From assembly GCA_022695795.1 (NCBI GenBank), contig MU404080.1, positions 248,001 to 312,000 on the forward strand: a DNA stretch of 64,000 nt. Direction: 5' to 3'. Made by a program: the position numbers and the translations under genes. The first letter of the stretch is position 1. Each line of letters begins with the position of its first letter. Source of the stretch: Biscogniauxia marginata (Eukaryota > Ascomycota > Sordariomycetes > Xylariales > Xylariaceae). The notes under the pieces are model-generated. The model was not told the DNA's origin, did not search any database, and saw nothing but the letters and a program-made list of their open reading frames with translations. This document shows, in pieces, positions 12,500 through 25,251 of the stretch.

Positions 12500-14232
12500 A
12501 TGCGCCTCTGCTCATCCCGAACCCCACCCGGACGCCTCACGTCTGTGCGATTATTTGCGGGACTAATACCGAGACGAAGGCTATACTTGCGATTCGGCGC
12601 CAGACGGCAGTATGCGACGACGAGGACATTGGGCCCGAGTCGCGGCGTATTGGCTGCCGCTTGGAGGGCGCCCGTCCAGTTGAATGGAGGAGGAGCAGCG
12701 AGGCGGCTCGCGACCGTCGTGACGGCTCCATTTGAGAAAGGTATGCTCTCGTGATCGAGCACGGCCCCGTGAACCAGTATGTGGCCACTTGCTGACGGCG
12801 AGTCAAAACAGCACAAATCCCCGACGATCTGGGGCCAATCCAAGAATACGACAGGCGCGTAGCAGAAGGGCGTCTGCGCAACGACCAGCACCAGCGGGGC
12901 ATAATCCAGAGCCTGCAGCACCTACACGACGAACTCGTTCATTACCAGGCCCGACCGGTCGAGCACCCGAGCCTCGAGTCCTTGATGCCGACGAAGCCGA
13001 CGAAGCCGCTATTCGCATGGTTCGGGCTCAAGTCGAGTTCGGCACCGACGCAAGAGATTCCCGATGATCTGCCGCGTGGGCTATACCTGTACGGTGATGT
13101 AGGGAGTGGGAAGACCATGTTGATGGACCTCTTCTACGACACGCTGCCGAGCTCCATCAAGTCCAAGACGCGGATCCACTTCCACAATTTTATGCAGGAG
13201 GTGCACAGGCGACTCCATCGCATAAAGATGCAGCACGGTAACGACATCGATGCGGTTCCGTTCGTAGCCGCCGATATCGCAGAGCAGGCCAGCGTGCTGT
13301 GTTTCGACGAATTCCAGTGCACAGACGTCGCCGATGCCATGATCCTGCGGAGGCTGCTCGAGTCGCTAATGTCCCACGGAGTCGTCCTCGTGACCACCTC
13401 GAACCGACACCCCGACGAGCTGTACAAGAACGGCATCCAGCGAGAATCCTTCATCCCGGCCATCAACCTGCTCAAATCCCGACTGCACGTCATCAACCTC
13501 GACTCGCCGACCGATTACCGCAAGATCCCGAGGCCGCCTTCCGGCGTCTACCACACGCCTCTCGACAGCCATGCCGCGTCCCACGTCGAAAAGTGGCTAC
13601 GTTTCCTTGGCGATCCCGAGGATCCCGAGCCTCACCCTGAGATCCAGAAAGTATGGGGCCGCGAGATCCACGTGCCCCGGGTGAGCGGACGCTGCGCCTG
13701 GTTCACCTTCCAGGAGCTGATCGGCCGCGCGACGGGCGCGGCCGACTACCTCGAGCTCATGCGCAGCTACGACGCCTTCATCGTCTCGGACGTCCCCGGC
13801 ATGACGTACCGGGAGCGGGACCTCGCGCGGCGGTTCATCACGTTCATCGACGCCGTGTACGAGTCGCACGCCAAGCTGGTGCTCACGACGGCGGTGCCGC
13901 TGACGCAGCTGTTCGTCTCGCCGCAGGAGCTGCGCGAGTCGCTGCAGAAGGACGGCAAGGCGCTCGACGACGACGGCGACAGCGAGACGGTCAGCCACGC
14001 CATGCAGCACATGATGGAGGACATGGACAGCAACATCGACCAGCTCAAGAACTCGAGCCTCTTCTCCGGCGACGAGGAGCGCTTCGCCTTCGCCCGCGCG
14101 CTGTCGAGACTGACCGAGATGTCGAGCCGCGAGTGGGTCGAGAGGGGCATGGGCCTCGAGAGGCTCGGCGGGAAGAAGGAGAGGGACGGCTGGGCGAAGG
14201 CGCGGAGCCGGCAGATGGAGGACAGCATGTGA
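12500..14232 (+). CDS. AFG1: AFG1/LACE1-type mitochondrial AAA ATPase
   Basis: Two exons, 12500-12740 and 12812-14232, joined across a 71-bp intron (gtatgc..cag) in consistent phase, encode 553 residues. The N-terminal 80 residues are rich in Arg, Ser and Leu with almost no acidic residues, as expected of a mitochondrial targeting sequence. Walker A (GDVGSGKT) is at about residues 175-182 and Walker B (LCFDEF) at about 243-248, followed by a sensor-like VTTSNRHPDELY segment. The order and motifs match the AFG1/LACE1 family, inner-membrane-associated ATPases involved in turnover of respiratory-chain subunits. Length fits the family (about 500-550). Methionines near 12982 are internal, because conserved residues (GPIQEYDRRV) lie upstream. 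Confidence 0.93.
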
Positions 14233-17200
14233 ACGGCGGCTAGAGGCAATAGACGGGGACAGGCCGGTTGGTTGTCGGTGTTATTTCCTTCTCCTTTTTC
14301 CTCATCTCCCTGCACTTGGATGGTACATATATAGGCGTTGCATACCTGGGCGTTCCGCTGCTTGTTTTTCTATTCCCGGGGGGTTGAGGTTCATGACGAG
14401 GCGGGCGATCTATGATGTTTCAAGCATTACGACATCGACGGTACGAGAGGAGTTTGTTGAATATTGTTGTTGTTGTTTTCTGCAGTAGATGCATATACCA
14501 CTAGACGAAGATTTATTTTTATTTGGGTTTTCATCTTATCTTCTGCGGCTGACCACCGCTGCCTATGTTGCGCGATATTTGATGTTGATAAATCATTTCT
14601 GACGAATTGTACCTACCGGCGTTATCTTTTCACCTTTTTTTTTTTGTGCTGAGCCGTCTTCATGCGAGCTCCCTTCTTATTCCCGCCTTATGTTGCTTAT
14701 CTGCGTACCAGGCAAACGTGACTTTGTTTGCCTGCGTGCATGTTGTCGTACTGTGACGGAACCGCGTGTATTACATGGCAATAAGACGGCACGCCTAGAA
14801 TGGGTTGATGTGATATATATATAAAGGTCTCGATTGGTGCAATTATAAGCGAGCATCCAATCCCTTGCTTACTTGAGTCTACATAGGTACATATACCTAC
14901 ACGTGCGAGAAATTCCTTAAACAAGGTCTCCTGAGGGGCGTTCGTCATACTACGCTACGAATGTCTCTTCGTCTGGCCGGTTACACGAAAAGCTTGAGAG
15001 AGGGAGAGGTCCTCGATGGGTTTTATATGGTGGGATGTGTATCACGAGAGAAAAGGGGGAGGGGAAGTTGGGTACATACATACCTACCTGACGCAATTGG
15101 AGAGGGACCGGGCTGTGGGTGTAGGCAGATCGATATGCAGTACATACTGTGTTGTACGTAGGGTACGTAGGGAGATAAACTGGGTGGACGTAGAGACACG
15201 TGACCGGTGAATAGTAGGAGGTAGGTAAGAGGTATTGGAGAACCGGACGCCTTTCTGATACGGACACAGTTTGATAGACATCACCGAGAGAAGTCTAGAC
15301 CGACTACTAGTTGGTCCGGCGTCTTGACTCGGTCATTTGAAGCATAAGTGAGATTATTACTAGCGGCGAATTTCACATCGGCAGTTGGATTAAGACTCGA
15401 CCCGTTTTCAGAAGAGTGTACGATCTTAAAATTTAGCATTTCCCTAAGGTAATAACAAGTGTGCCAAGCAACGCGGTCCCGTCCGCGCAGGTGTAGTTAC
15501 CTTAAGGTTCTGACTCGCCCAACGGTTTCTTCGACGCTGAGGGGCATGAATGTATACATACCTACCTACCTAGGTAGGTAACTTAATAAATAAAAATAAG
15601 TATGTAAGCCATCTGACGTAGGGCATAGAAGCGAAACCAAAGAAATCGGCATGTTGAAACAGGCTATAAATATATATATATGCGAGACAACAGAGACATG
15701 GCACAATTGACTTGTCTCGAATGTTTCAAACCGCTCGTGCGTGTTGTCTGAATCGATTGGCCTGACGGAATAGGTACCTAGTAGAGGGTCATGGGCCCTC
15801 CCCTCCCTCTATCGACGATCGAGTGGGAAAACCTGGGTACCTTATGTACATGTAAGAGAGACGGTAGGTACCTGGGTATCACAAGTAGTGTACCTGGAAA
15901 TAGGTGTGATGCAGCGTGTCTGCGGGGCCTTGCAGGGATGGGCGCTACATTGCACATATGCTGTGTGAGGTACATACCTAAGATAGGTTCCATTGATGAG
16001 AGATTGTCAGGATCACGAGCGGGAACGACGCCACAATTATGTTATCATATGTAACTGTAATCCGTACATGTAGGGCATCCCTCTACTCCCGACTTAGGTA
16101 TGGTGGGATATACTCTGCCTACCTAGGTGGTGTACTAACTCAGCTACTAGGTATGTAGCCGCATTCGCTCGTCTCTTGGCAATTCCCCCGCCTTGCTTGT
16201 TACATCAGTACGGGCAACGCTAAGAAAAGATAAGTTATCTCGAAGCTGAATTGATAAGTGTAAGTGTCCATAGACCGGTTGGGAGGGGAAATTTATAAGG
16301 CCGTATTGTAACCGAGGGAATTTCATAGGCGAGCTAACAATTACCTACAATTAGCACGCATGAGGCACTTAATATCCAATTTCAACCCCACAACTACGCG
16401 TAGCTCAATTACCTTTTCCTTCTTAGAGCCAGGACTGGACTGGACAGCCTTAACAAGCCCACCCGGCTTGGTTTGAGAAACAAGTGACTTTTCTTTTTTA
16501 TCCTTGCACTTACTACCTAAGGTACCTTGGGCATATAAAATTAAAAGATGATGGACTGACAATAGATAAAACTGGGTAAAAAGAACGACAGAATATCTTG
16601 ATATACCTACATAACTGTATGTATATGTAGGTGGTAATCATCAATATGTAACAAGTACGATTATTGTATCTACATATGATGTAACACACACCCGATATGG
16701 ATAATGACTAGTCCAATGGATGAAGAGCTAGAGTACGTGCGAGGTGCTAGGCGTGCCAAGTGCATACATGTAGTGTATTGTAGGCTGCAGATTACCTGGT
16801 ACGGGCCTTGTCGCATCGTGCCAGCGGCTGATGGGGTTCATGGCAGCGGGCCCTTGAAGCCTGCAACCGTTGGTCAATCTGCCTTTGATATTCAAGGATA
16901 GTGCACCTGTTTAATGGTCCCAAAACCGGGGATGCATCAGCTGTTTGGCCAATCAACAGGCGTGTAGGTCCATCCTCCCGATACTGATTAGGTCTCTCTC
17001 GTCATTCCTCCTGTCGGTGGTCTCTACTCCGTATAATTTGCTTAATCTTGAACCTCCCCTATCCCACATGAGGTACCTGTACCTTACTCGCTCGTAGTAA
17101 TCGTTTTTCTGTTTCTCTTTCTCCCCCCTGCTTGTCACACCAAGGACGACTATCTTCTGGGACGACGACTATTCTCCCGCCTTTGTGGTACCGCAACTCG

Positions 17201-17347
17201 GCATGCTGAATCAACAAACACTGCCAAATCCTTCACTTTTGACCCGTGAAGCGTCTAACGACGTGCGGCGGTGGTTTTTATTTTTCCCTGTTCCGACCTG
17301 TGCCACTCTTTCTTTTTTCCCTCTCCCCCCCACGTGCACCATTAGAG
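14233..17347. other. intergenic, no gene seen
   Basis: This is the AFG1 3' region followed by low-information sequence with many TAGGTA/ACCTAC microrepeats, including a palindromic cluster around 15556-15582. The stretch immediately before 17348 is C/T-rich and is the likely leader of the DUF3405 gene. Open frames here overlap on both strands and show no domain resemblance. Confidence 0.5.
15556..15582. repeat. palindromic ACCTACCTAGGTAGGT microrepeat
   Basis: Tandem CTAC/CTAG tetranucleotides run into their own reverse complement, making a near-perfect short palindrome. The same motif recurs in most intergenic regions of the window, for example 8207-8230, 43666-43705 and 48598-48616. Confidence 0.7.
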
Positions 17348-19601
17348 ATGGGCGCAATAAAATCTGCTTTCACCCGTCTTCCTTCACTTCGGCCTGCGAG
17401 TATCGCATACCAAGAACTACCCTCCTACGACCACAGCCAGAATGTTTCGCCGCTTGCCTCCTCGCCAACGATGTCGGTAACTTGGGGGAAAGGGGGCTGG
17501 TCACATCCTCGTCGCTTAGGCTTGTTGCTACGCACTTCGCCAAAGAGATTATGCACCACTACGTTTGCCATCTTCTTCGCCTTCATTGTCCTTGCCGGCG
17601 GCGGCCTCCAGGCACGGCAATATTATGCCGATAGGGCTGCGACTTTGAGAGAACAAGAGAGAATTCCCTTGCATTGGGAAGCATACCCCGGGTAAGTCAA
17701 TATCATATTATACTCCTTCTTCTTCTTTTCCTGCTCTACTTTCCTCTTCGTCAAAAGGAGCAGCCAATATATGATCCATTTCCGCTGACACATTCCCGAC
17801 AAAAAGTCTGGGTGGCTTCTATAATGGAATCCGTGCTCTTGTCAGTTATGCCGATTGGGTACCGGAACAACAGGCAGCGCCTGATGCCAAGATCGAGATC
17901 CATGATGTTCCCCCGTTCGACCCGGTAGTTGCAAATCCTTATCCTGACTACAGTTCCGCCAAGTATCTGAGTGAGCACCACCCGGTCAAGCGATGCTACG
18001 TCGACGAGAACGAGAAGTATCCAGCCCCGGACGTATATGCGTATCCAGGTATTCCTGCCAAGATGCCAGCTCCCTACTGGGGAGCCTACGAGGTTTTCGG
18101 AATTGCGCCAGACAGGTGCTGGGAGCGCTTCGGTCGCTTTGGCCCGTACGGGTACAGCTACGATCCCGCGCAGGGCGGCCTCGGTCTTTCCAACCACTCG
18201 AGTCGTCTGGGCGCGGAAAAGGTCGAGAAGATGTACAACAAGGTCGACTATCGTGGCGTAAACTGGGGCAAGGCGCAAAAGATATGCTATGAGAAAAATA
18301 AGCAGCGGTTCGAGTCGGATGCCCCCAGCACTCACAAAGCTAATACGTCGAAGAAGACGCTGAAGCGCACCGCCTACGTGCTACGGACCTGGAGCGGATA
18401 CGACTACAGCGAGATCCAGCTTCTTACGTTACGAGCGATGATCAACGAGCTGTCCTTGAAGTCGGGTGGAGAGTATGATGTACACCTTCTCGTGCATATT
18501 AAAGACGACAGCATACCGATCTGGGCATCCGAAGAAGCCTACAACCAGACGCTGAGGGAGAACGTGCCGGAGGAGTTCTGGGACATGGCAACTTTGTGGT
18601 CGGAGCAGATGATGCGGACGTATTACCCAGGACCGTTCCGTGACGAGGACAACGTCGTAAATATGGCGGGTTCGTCCATCTACACGGTGTACCGAAGTGC
18701 TCATTTCGCACTCCAGTGGTTCGCCCAGCAACATCAAGAGTACGACTTTTTCTATAACTGGGAGATGGATCTCAGGTACTCAGGCCACTATTACGAATTC
18801 CATGAGGGCATCTCCAAATGGGCCAAAGAGCAACCTCGGAAGTGGCTGTGGGAGCGCAGCTCGCGATTCTGGATACCCAGCCTTCACGGTCCCTGGCCCA
18901 AGTTTGTTACGTCGGTAGAAAAAGAGATGGTGGAGAAGAACGAGGAGCCCGTCTGGGGACCTGTGTCGTTTAAGACCGGCACGACTGGAATGTTGGCTCC
19001 TCCCAACGGCACCGAACCGCCGACCAGATTTGAAGACGACGATTACGAGTGGGGTGTAGGCGAGGACGCCGACCTGATTACCTTCGACCCTCTGTTCGAT
19101 ACGGCCAAGTCAAACTGGGTCTTCCGCGACGACGTAACGGGTTACGATACTTCGCTTCCGACACCCCCGCGTCGCGCCGCCATCATTACCGTGTCGCGAC
19201 TCTCGAGACGGCTGCTCAACACGATGCACGAAGAGACGTGGCGCATGCATCATTGTATGTTCCCCGAGATGTGGCCGCCGAGCGTTGCTCTGCACCACGG
19301 GTACAAAGCCGTATATGCGCCACATCCCGTGTATTTTGATCGAAAATGGCCTTTAGATGTCATGGACCAGATCTTCAACCACCCGGCATCTATTAATGAT
19401 AGTCCTTTCGGCGGTGGCGAGCACAACATGCAGGGAGGCAGCTTCTACTATAATTCGGGATTCAGCGGCGCCCTTTGGCGACGCTGGTTGGGCGGTGCAG
19501 AAAACGGCCACGGCGGAAAAGAGGACGAAGAGAGCTATACCGATCGGATGTGTCTTCGCGGAACGCTGCATCACCCGATCAAGCATGAGAACGTTGGATG
19601 A
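17348..19601 (+). CDS. DUF3405 family type II membrane protein
   Basis: Exons 17348-17691 and 17807-19601 flank a 115-bp intron (gtaagt..aag) with a CTGAC branch-like site, giving 712 residues. A single hydrophobic segment at about residues 69-87, preceded by basic residues, predicts a type II signal anchor with a large lumenal C-terminal part. The body holds blocks typical of the fungal DUF3405 family: an aromatic-rich GIAPDRCWERFGRFGPYG region, a central VLRTWSGYDYSE segment and FFYNWEMDLRYSGHYYEF. The last resembles the acidic nucleotide-sugar site of Golgi glycosyltransferases. An enzymatic role in protein or cell-wall glycosylation is an inference; the family is formally uncharacterised. 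Several N-x-S/T sites are present. In-frame methionines upstream of 17348 exist, but they lie in a pyrimidine-rich leader and are less likely starts. Confidence 0.88.
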
Positions 19602-20683
19602 GATTTTCTTTTCCTTTCTTCTAAATACGGCGATCCATTTCAGGGCGTATCGGGGCGTTGGTTAGGATGTCGCATATAGGATGCCAGGGTTTCGCATGTA
19701 GAACGCACTGCGCGGGGCGGTAGTTTTTGTTTTGTTTTGCATTACAGCATGCGGGCGTTTGCGTGTCCTGGCTAGACTTTTCCTACTTTTGTTATAAAGG
19801 TGGTTGGTTCTGCAATACCAGAGCTCCCACCTCTGTTCTTTTTTTTTGGTCTCCAGTCGATGGCGAGCAGGATGATCTCGGTCGATAAGGAGGGGGGTGG
19901 GGGACTTCATCATACCCGATATGATGTGACGGGTGTCAATAGACGAAGCAATTGGGGTAACTGTATGGACTTGGGAACCCTTTTTTCCTTTTTCCCCTGC
20001 GCGATGAGTTTGACGAGAGGATGTGTCAAGCCGGGCTGTATACACACCAGATCTGTATAAAGCCTCCAATGTTCATACCTTAAATTTGTGCCAAAGCAAC
20101 ACCGACGGGAAGAAATGCATCGTCTTGCATGCAGCATGCCTTGTGCAGAGAGTGGGTGCCGAACCGGCGTGCACAAGTCTTGTCTCCCCCTGATCGACGG
20201 ACACGGTCTCTCCACGTGAACAGGATAGGAGCAGTTACAGGTCACAAGGATAGTAATAGTTCTGTAGAATAAGAATGCTAAGAAAAGAATAATCCACAGT
20301 TGTTGTCTGATATATACGATACCTACAACATATAGGTACTTGAAGCCGTGATGAAGAGGCGGGAAACAGAAGACGGTCCTTGAACAACTTCATCGAGGCA
20401 GACGGCAGCAGCTGCTAGACATGTGGCCAGGGGTATCTGATACGGGAGTGAGTAAGCTGGAAGATAAGAGATATGGTGTCAGCTTCCTCGGCGCTGCGTC
20501 ATTGGTTCATGGCTCGTGCACCCCCCAGACAACCAGGTGACACTCCCGTCCCATCAGCATAAACTCATCTTGTTTCTCCGTCTTCGAGTTCTTCCAAAAC
20601 CCCTAGCTTTTATCTAACATTAATTCTATCATCATCTTTTTGCTCTTTTAATTGTAGTTACGAGGTATCGAAGGTCTATAGCG
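19602..20683. other. intergenic between tandem genes
   Basis: This holds the 3' region of the DUF3405 gene and the promoter of the aminopeptidase gene. The 110 bases before 20684 are T/C-rich with short A/T tracts, as in typical fungal leaders. No other feature was recognised. Confidence 0.5.
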
Positions 20684-21955
20684 ATGAAAGCATCACTCAT
20701 TACGCTGCTTCTGCCGGCGGTCGCCAGCGCTCGCTTCGTCGAACCAAACGAGGACAACCGAGTCCTCCTGACCACCGATGCCCTCCTCGAGGAACCTGCT
20801 GTAGAACGGTATCTCGTCGAACTGTCACCAGGCGAAACCAGATGGGTGACTGAAGATGAGAAATGGGAACTACGCCGGGTAAGATGCCCTGTTCAATCAA
20901 GCGCTTTCTCGCCACAGCTATACTAACAGCTTCCAACACAGGCAGGGCAACGGTTCATGGACATCACCGAGAACGGAGACCTCGGCACGCTGCGACTTGC
21001 TTCCAAGGCCGACCCCATCTTCCCCAAGAAGGTGAAGCTCCAGTCGGACATCAAGCCGCTGCTCGAGGACCTCTCGAAGGACGAGATGCAGGAACACCTA
21101 GAAAAGCTGACGAGCTTCCACACTCGCTATTACAAATCGGACTACGGCCGGCAGTCATCCGAATGGCTGCTGAAGACGGTACAGGACACCATTAAGGACG
21201 CCGGTGCCGACACGTACGGTGTCAAGGCCGAGCACTTCAAACACTCGTGGGGACAGAACTCCATCATCGCTACCATCCCCGGCCAATCGAACTCGACCGT
21301 TGTCATTGGCGCCCATCAAGATTCCATCAATCTGTGGTTCCCATCCGTCCTGGCCGCACCAGGCGCCGACGATGACGGGAGCGGCACTGTCACCATTCTC
21401 GAGGCATTCCGTGTCCTCTTGTCGTCGCAAGACGTTATCAAGGGCAAGGCACAAAACACGATCGAGTTCCACTGGTACAGTGCCGAAGAGGGTGGCCTTC
21501 TCGGCAGCCAAGCCATCTTTTCCGAATACGAGAAGCAGGGCCGTGATGTCAAGGCCATGCTACAGCAGGACATGACTGGCTTCGTCCAGCGGACGATTGA
21601 TGCCGGCAAGCCCGAGAGCGTCGGCGTGATCACAGACTTTGTGGACCCTGGCTTGACCGTCTTTATCAAGAAGATCATCGAGGAATACTGTGAGATCCCT
21701 TGGGTCGAGACCAAGTGCGGCTACGCGTGTTCCGACCACGCTTCGGCGTCCAAGGCCGGCTACCCTTCGGCCTTCGTGATCGAGTCGACCTTCTCCGAGT
21801 CGGACGACCACATCCACGGCACCGAGGACTTGATCAAGTATCTATCGTTCGACCATATGCTTCAGCACGCCCGCATGACACTTGCCCTGGTTTATGAGCT
21901 GGGTTTCACGGATTTCCAGAAGCTGGAGGGCGAGGACTTCATGGATGAGCTATAA
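20684..21955 (+). CDS. lap1: secreted leucine aminopeptidase, peptidase family M28
   Basis: Exons 20684-20878 and 20942-21955 join in phase 0 across a 63-bp intron that has a TACTAAC-like branch point, giving 402 residues. The first 17 residues form a signal peptide ending in an Ala-Ser-Ala context; a propeptide of about 70 residues follows. The M28 co-catalytic zinc site is complete: GAHQD (His about 190), PGADDDGSG (bridging Asp), SAEEGG (catalytic Glu and zinc-ligand Glu), QQDM (Asp) and the terminal IHGTED His. The CGYACSDH motif supplies the conserved cysteine pair. This is the architecture of fungal extracellular leucine aminopeptidase 1, which removes N-terminal residues from peptides during nutrient acquisition. 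All active-site residues are intact. Confidence 0.93.
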
Positions 21956-22648
21956 TTTAGAGACAGCTACAGAAATGGCTCGTGTTGGACTTTTCTGGTG
22001 TAAGAGAGACATGATGGAAAATCCTTGGGATGGTTGGGGTAATCTTTTAGTATTGGGTAAAACTCTGTGACTTTTGAGATTCACACCGGTAAAGGTGTTT
22101 AGATATGTTTATCGTCCGGTTTGTTGGATAATGAGCTTTTATTACTCGCTTTCGCACTCAGTTTACACGATAATCTTCCTACCTACCTTATATCTCGAAG
22201 ATAACAGTGACCAAAATGACCCCCTGTTTTATGTAGATGATTATCCAATGACCTTATTGATGGGGGGAGCTTAGACTTGGAGGTAACTTTGAGCCTGGCC
22301 GCGTAGTCCCTTGCTCCCTGTCACGCTTGCGTCATCTCATCGCCATTTTGTGGAAAGGCTTCCCCAACCCCAGGGTTTCCTATGCCGTCACTTCCAAGGT
22401 AAGTGGAAGTCCTCGATGTTTACCAGCAGGCTAAGGGCATCTAGGCACTTTTGCCTCAAGTCTTGGCATCATTTCTTGGCAAAGTCTTGTTTTAAGCTTC
22501 CGACTACCCGGTTTCCAGTACAGTCCGAAGCTCTTCCACTGGTCATACCTATACATTTCAAGCTTGGTTAAGCATGGTTAAACTCTGCGTTGCTTTCGTA
22601 TAACTTAGTATCTATTAGACATGTTAGCTTCTATGAGCTATAGATATT
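21956..22648. other. intergenic between tandem genes
   Basis: This is the 3' flank of the aminopeptidase gene and the upstream region of the phospholipase D-like gene. No further gene or RNA was recognised. Confidence 0.5.
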
Positions 22649-25251
22649 ATGGCCTATATGACTAGTATTTACAATCTCTACGCTTCGCTCTATCAACTAT
22701 TCGTCACGTTACCTGTGAACGCCTTGACGATCCCGCGCCAACAGAAGTTATTAACCCAGATGCCCGCGGCGAATGAACATGAACAGGAGGTGGTCGAGTC
22801 ACCGTACAAGATCGGCAATCGTCTGTATGAGTGGTGCCTGTCCTCGGAAAGCGTCTCTTCATATCTAGCAGCGGACCCCTCGTTAGCCCCCGGCGAGGCA
22901 TGGAAGAAGTTGTTCGGCCACGTGAATAACCTGAGTCACGGGGGGAATATCCGAGACATTGGGAAAGATGTCCTCACCAACGAGGAGCTGCGGAAGACGC
23001 GGTTTTGCGGCAAATGGGGTGCAAATGAGCCCAGCGACTTGTTCCTCAGAGTAAGTTGGTCCTGTCTGTGTAGTAAGAAGGGCTTGCTGATGCGGTTTCG
23101 CTAGATGTATCACGATGCGCTATGCACTCTCAACGACAACCCGGCTTATGGGATGGTCAGCCCCTCTCTAATGGGAAGCACCGGCACAATGCCCTTGACC
23201 ATAATCTCCGTGTAAGTAATACACCCACACCCACACCCGGTAGAAACGATGTCTCTCCGTTGGTGAGGCGGCTGTCTAATTTTGCTCGGATTAAGCATCC
23301 CTGATATCGTAAGACACATGTCGAATCTGATCGTGCGTGCTGAGGACGAGGTCTTCCTGGCGACCAACTTCTGGCAGAAAAGCGTAGCGTCGACTTACAT
23401 CACGAACGCGATCCGGGAGCTCTCGCGACGGGCCGGGGAAAGGGGTGTCCGAGTCGTTGTAAAGATCATATACGACCGCGGCAGCCTGAAGCAAATCTTT
23501 GAGCCGCACTACCTCGTCCCCGAGAGTGAGTACACCGGCTCAGCCGTTGGACTACCCGCCGCACGTGAGATTCCGAACGTCGACCTACAGGTTATGAACT
23601 ACCATCAACCGCTACTCGGCACCTTCCACTCTAAGTACATGGTCGTCGATCGGCGAATCGGCATCCTGCAGAGCAACAATATCCAGGATAATGATAACCT
23701 TGAGATGATGGTGCACGTGGAGGGGCCTATCGTCGACTCGCTGTATGACATGGCGCTGCTGAGTTGGCATCAGAGGTTCGAGCCGCCGCTGCCACGTCTG
23801 ACCTCGCCGGCGGCTGATGCTTTCGCCGGGGGAGATGTAGGAAGCTTTACCGAGAGATTTGCGGGGATCTTTTCGCCTGAAGGGACGATCAAGGGACACT
23901 CGGCTATTGTTGATCCAAGAAAGGCACCGAATCAGCCAAAAGGAGAGAATAATGTTGTTCATAGAGAGTTTGAGCCACGTACGACCGGAAACGCCACGGG
24001 TCCTGGCGATGGTGGTAATATTATTATCCCTAGATCTCAACAGAGCGAATACGGATGCGCTAACAGGGACAATAATGCAGTATCACACACACCAGAGTCT
24101 AATGGGGCTAACATAGGCCGAGAAGCCCCGAAAGATCTCGGCCTTCCCACACCACCCTGCTCTCGCGAGGGGGACCAACCCCTATCACAGACGTTTGAGT
24201 CCTTTTCATGTGATGATTTCCTCCCGGAACATACCGCAGACGATCCTCATTACGACGCCGACATCGCCGGCGAAGTCTTTCGCGTCCAGGCCGCCGTATC
24301 CGCGAGGCCCGGCGAGACAAGCATGCAGGCCGTGACGCGGCACCTGAACCACACCGTGAACGCGGGCTTCTCCAGCGGCGACGACATGGCCGGGGAGTGC
24401 GACCCGGCCGACGAGATGACGCCGTACGTACCACATCCGGCCCACGCACCATTCCCGATGGCGCTCGTCTGCCGGCCCCCTTACGGCCCGCCGAACCACA
24501 GGGCGATCGAGTGCCCGCAGAACGCGGCGTGGCTGTCAGCGCTGCGAAACGCGCGGGAGAGCGTCTTTATCCAGAGCCCGACGCTGAACGCGGAGCCCCT
24601 CGTGCCGGCGATCGTGGAGGCGTGCGAGCGGGGGGTCGATGTGGTTTGTTATATCTGTCTGGGGTATAACGATGCGGTGAGTGCCTTTTCAGTCTCATCT
24701 CATCTCTTCTCGTCTCGTCTCCCCCTTTATCAGATCGATCATGTTGCTAAACCCGGCTTCCCGCATCCCAGGGCGAACTCCTACCCATGCAGGGCGGCCA
24801 CAACGAGATGATATCGCACAGGCTGCACGCGAGCCTCTCGGCGCGGGGGCGGCCGCACCTGCGCTGGCACTGGTACGTGGCCAAGGACCAGGCGCGGCCG
24901 ATCGTGGCGGGCCGGCGGCGCCGCAGCTGCCACATCAAGCTGCTGATAGCGGACGGGCGCGTCGCCGTCGTCGGCAACGGAAACATGGACACGCAGTCGT
25001 GGTTCCACAGCCAGGAGGTCAACGTCATGCTCGAGAGCCCGGACGTGTGCGCCGCCTGGCTCGGCGGCGGCCTCCGGAGGAACCAGAACACGGGGACGTC
25101 CTGCGGGCGCGTCGACCCCCGGGACGGCGTGTGGAGGGACGCCCGGGGTGGAGAGGTCGAGGGCGCGATGGGCGCGGATCCGGGGCGGTTTAGCTGGGCG
25201 AAGGGGTTGGTGGGCGCGGTGAAGAGGGTTAGGGGGACGGGGGGATTCTGA
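22649..25251 (+). CDS. phospholipase D-like protein with two HKD motifs
   Basis: Four exons, 22649-23050, 23105-23211, 23296-24676 and 24772-25251, have consistent phases and encode 789 residues. Two HxK(x4)D motifs are present: HSKYMVVD at about 281-288, followed by a GILQSNN segment, and HIKLLIAD at about 684-691, followed by VGNGNMD. Both catalytic signatures are intact, so an active PLD-superfamily phosphodiesterase is predicted. The two halves are separated by about 300 residues of low-complexity sequence that is not conserved in the superfamily. No PX/PH domain is visible, so this is not the SPO14-type phospholipase D; the layout is nearer cardiolipin-synthase-like fungal PLD proteins. 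An alternative start at 22760 (MPAANEHEQ) would remove a weakly hydrophobic N-terminus. Confidence 0.87.

Noticed and set aside
13597..14315. Overlapping long frames on both strands within AFG1
   Set aside because: These are compositional shadows of the GC-rich AFG1 exon; the AFG1 frame has clear Walker motifs.
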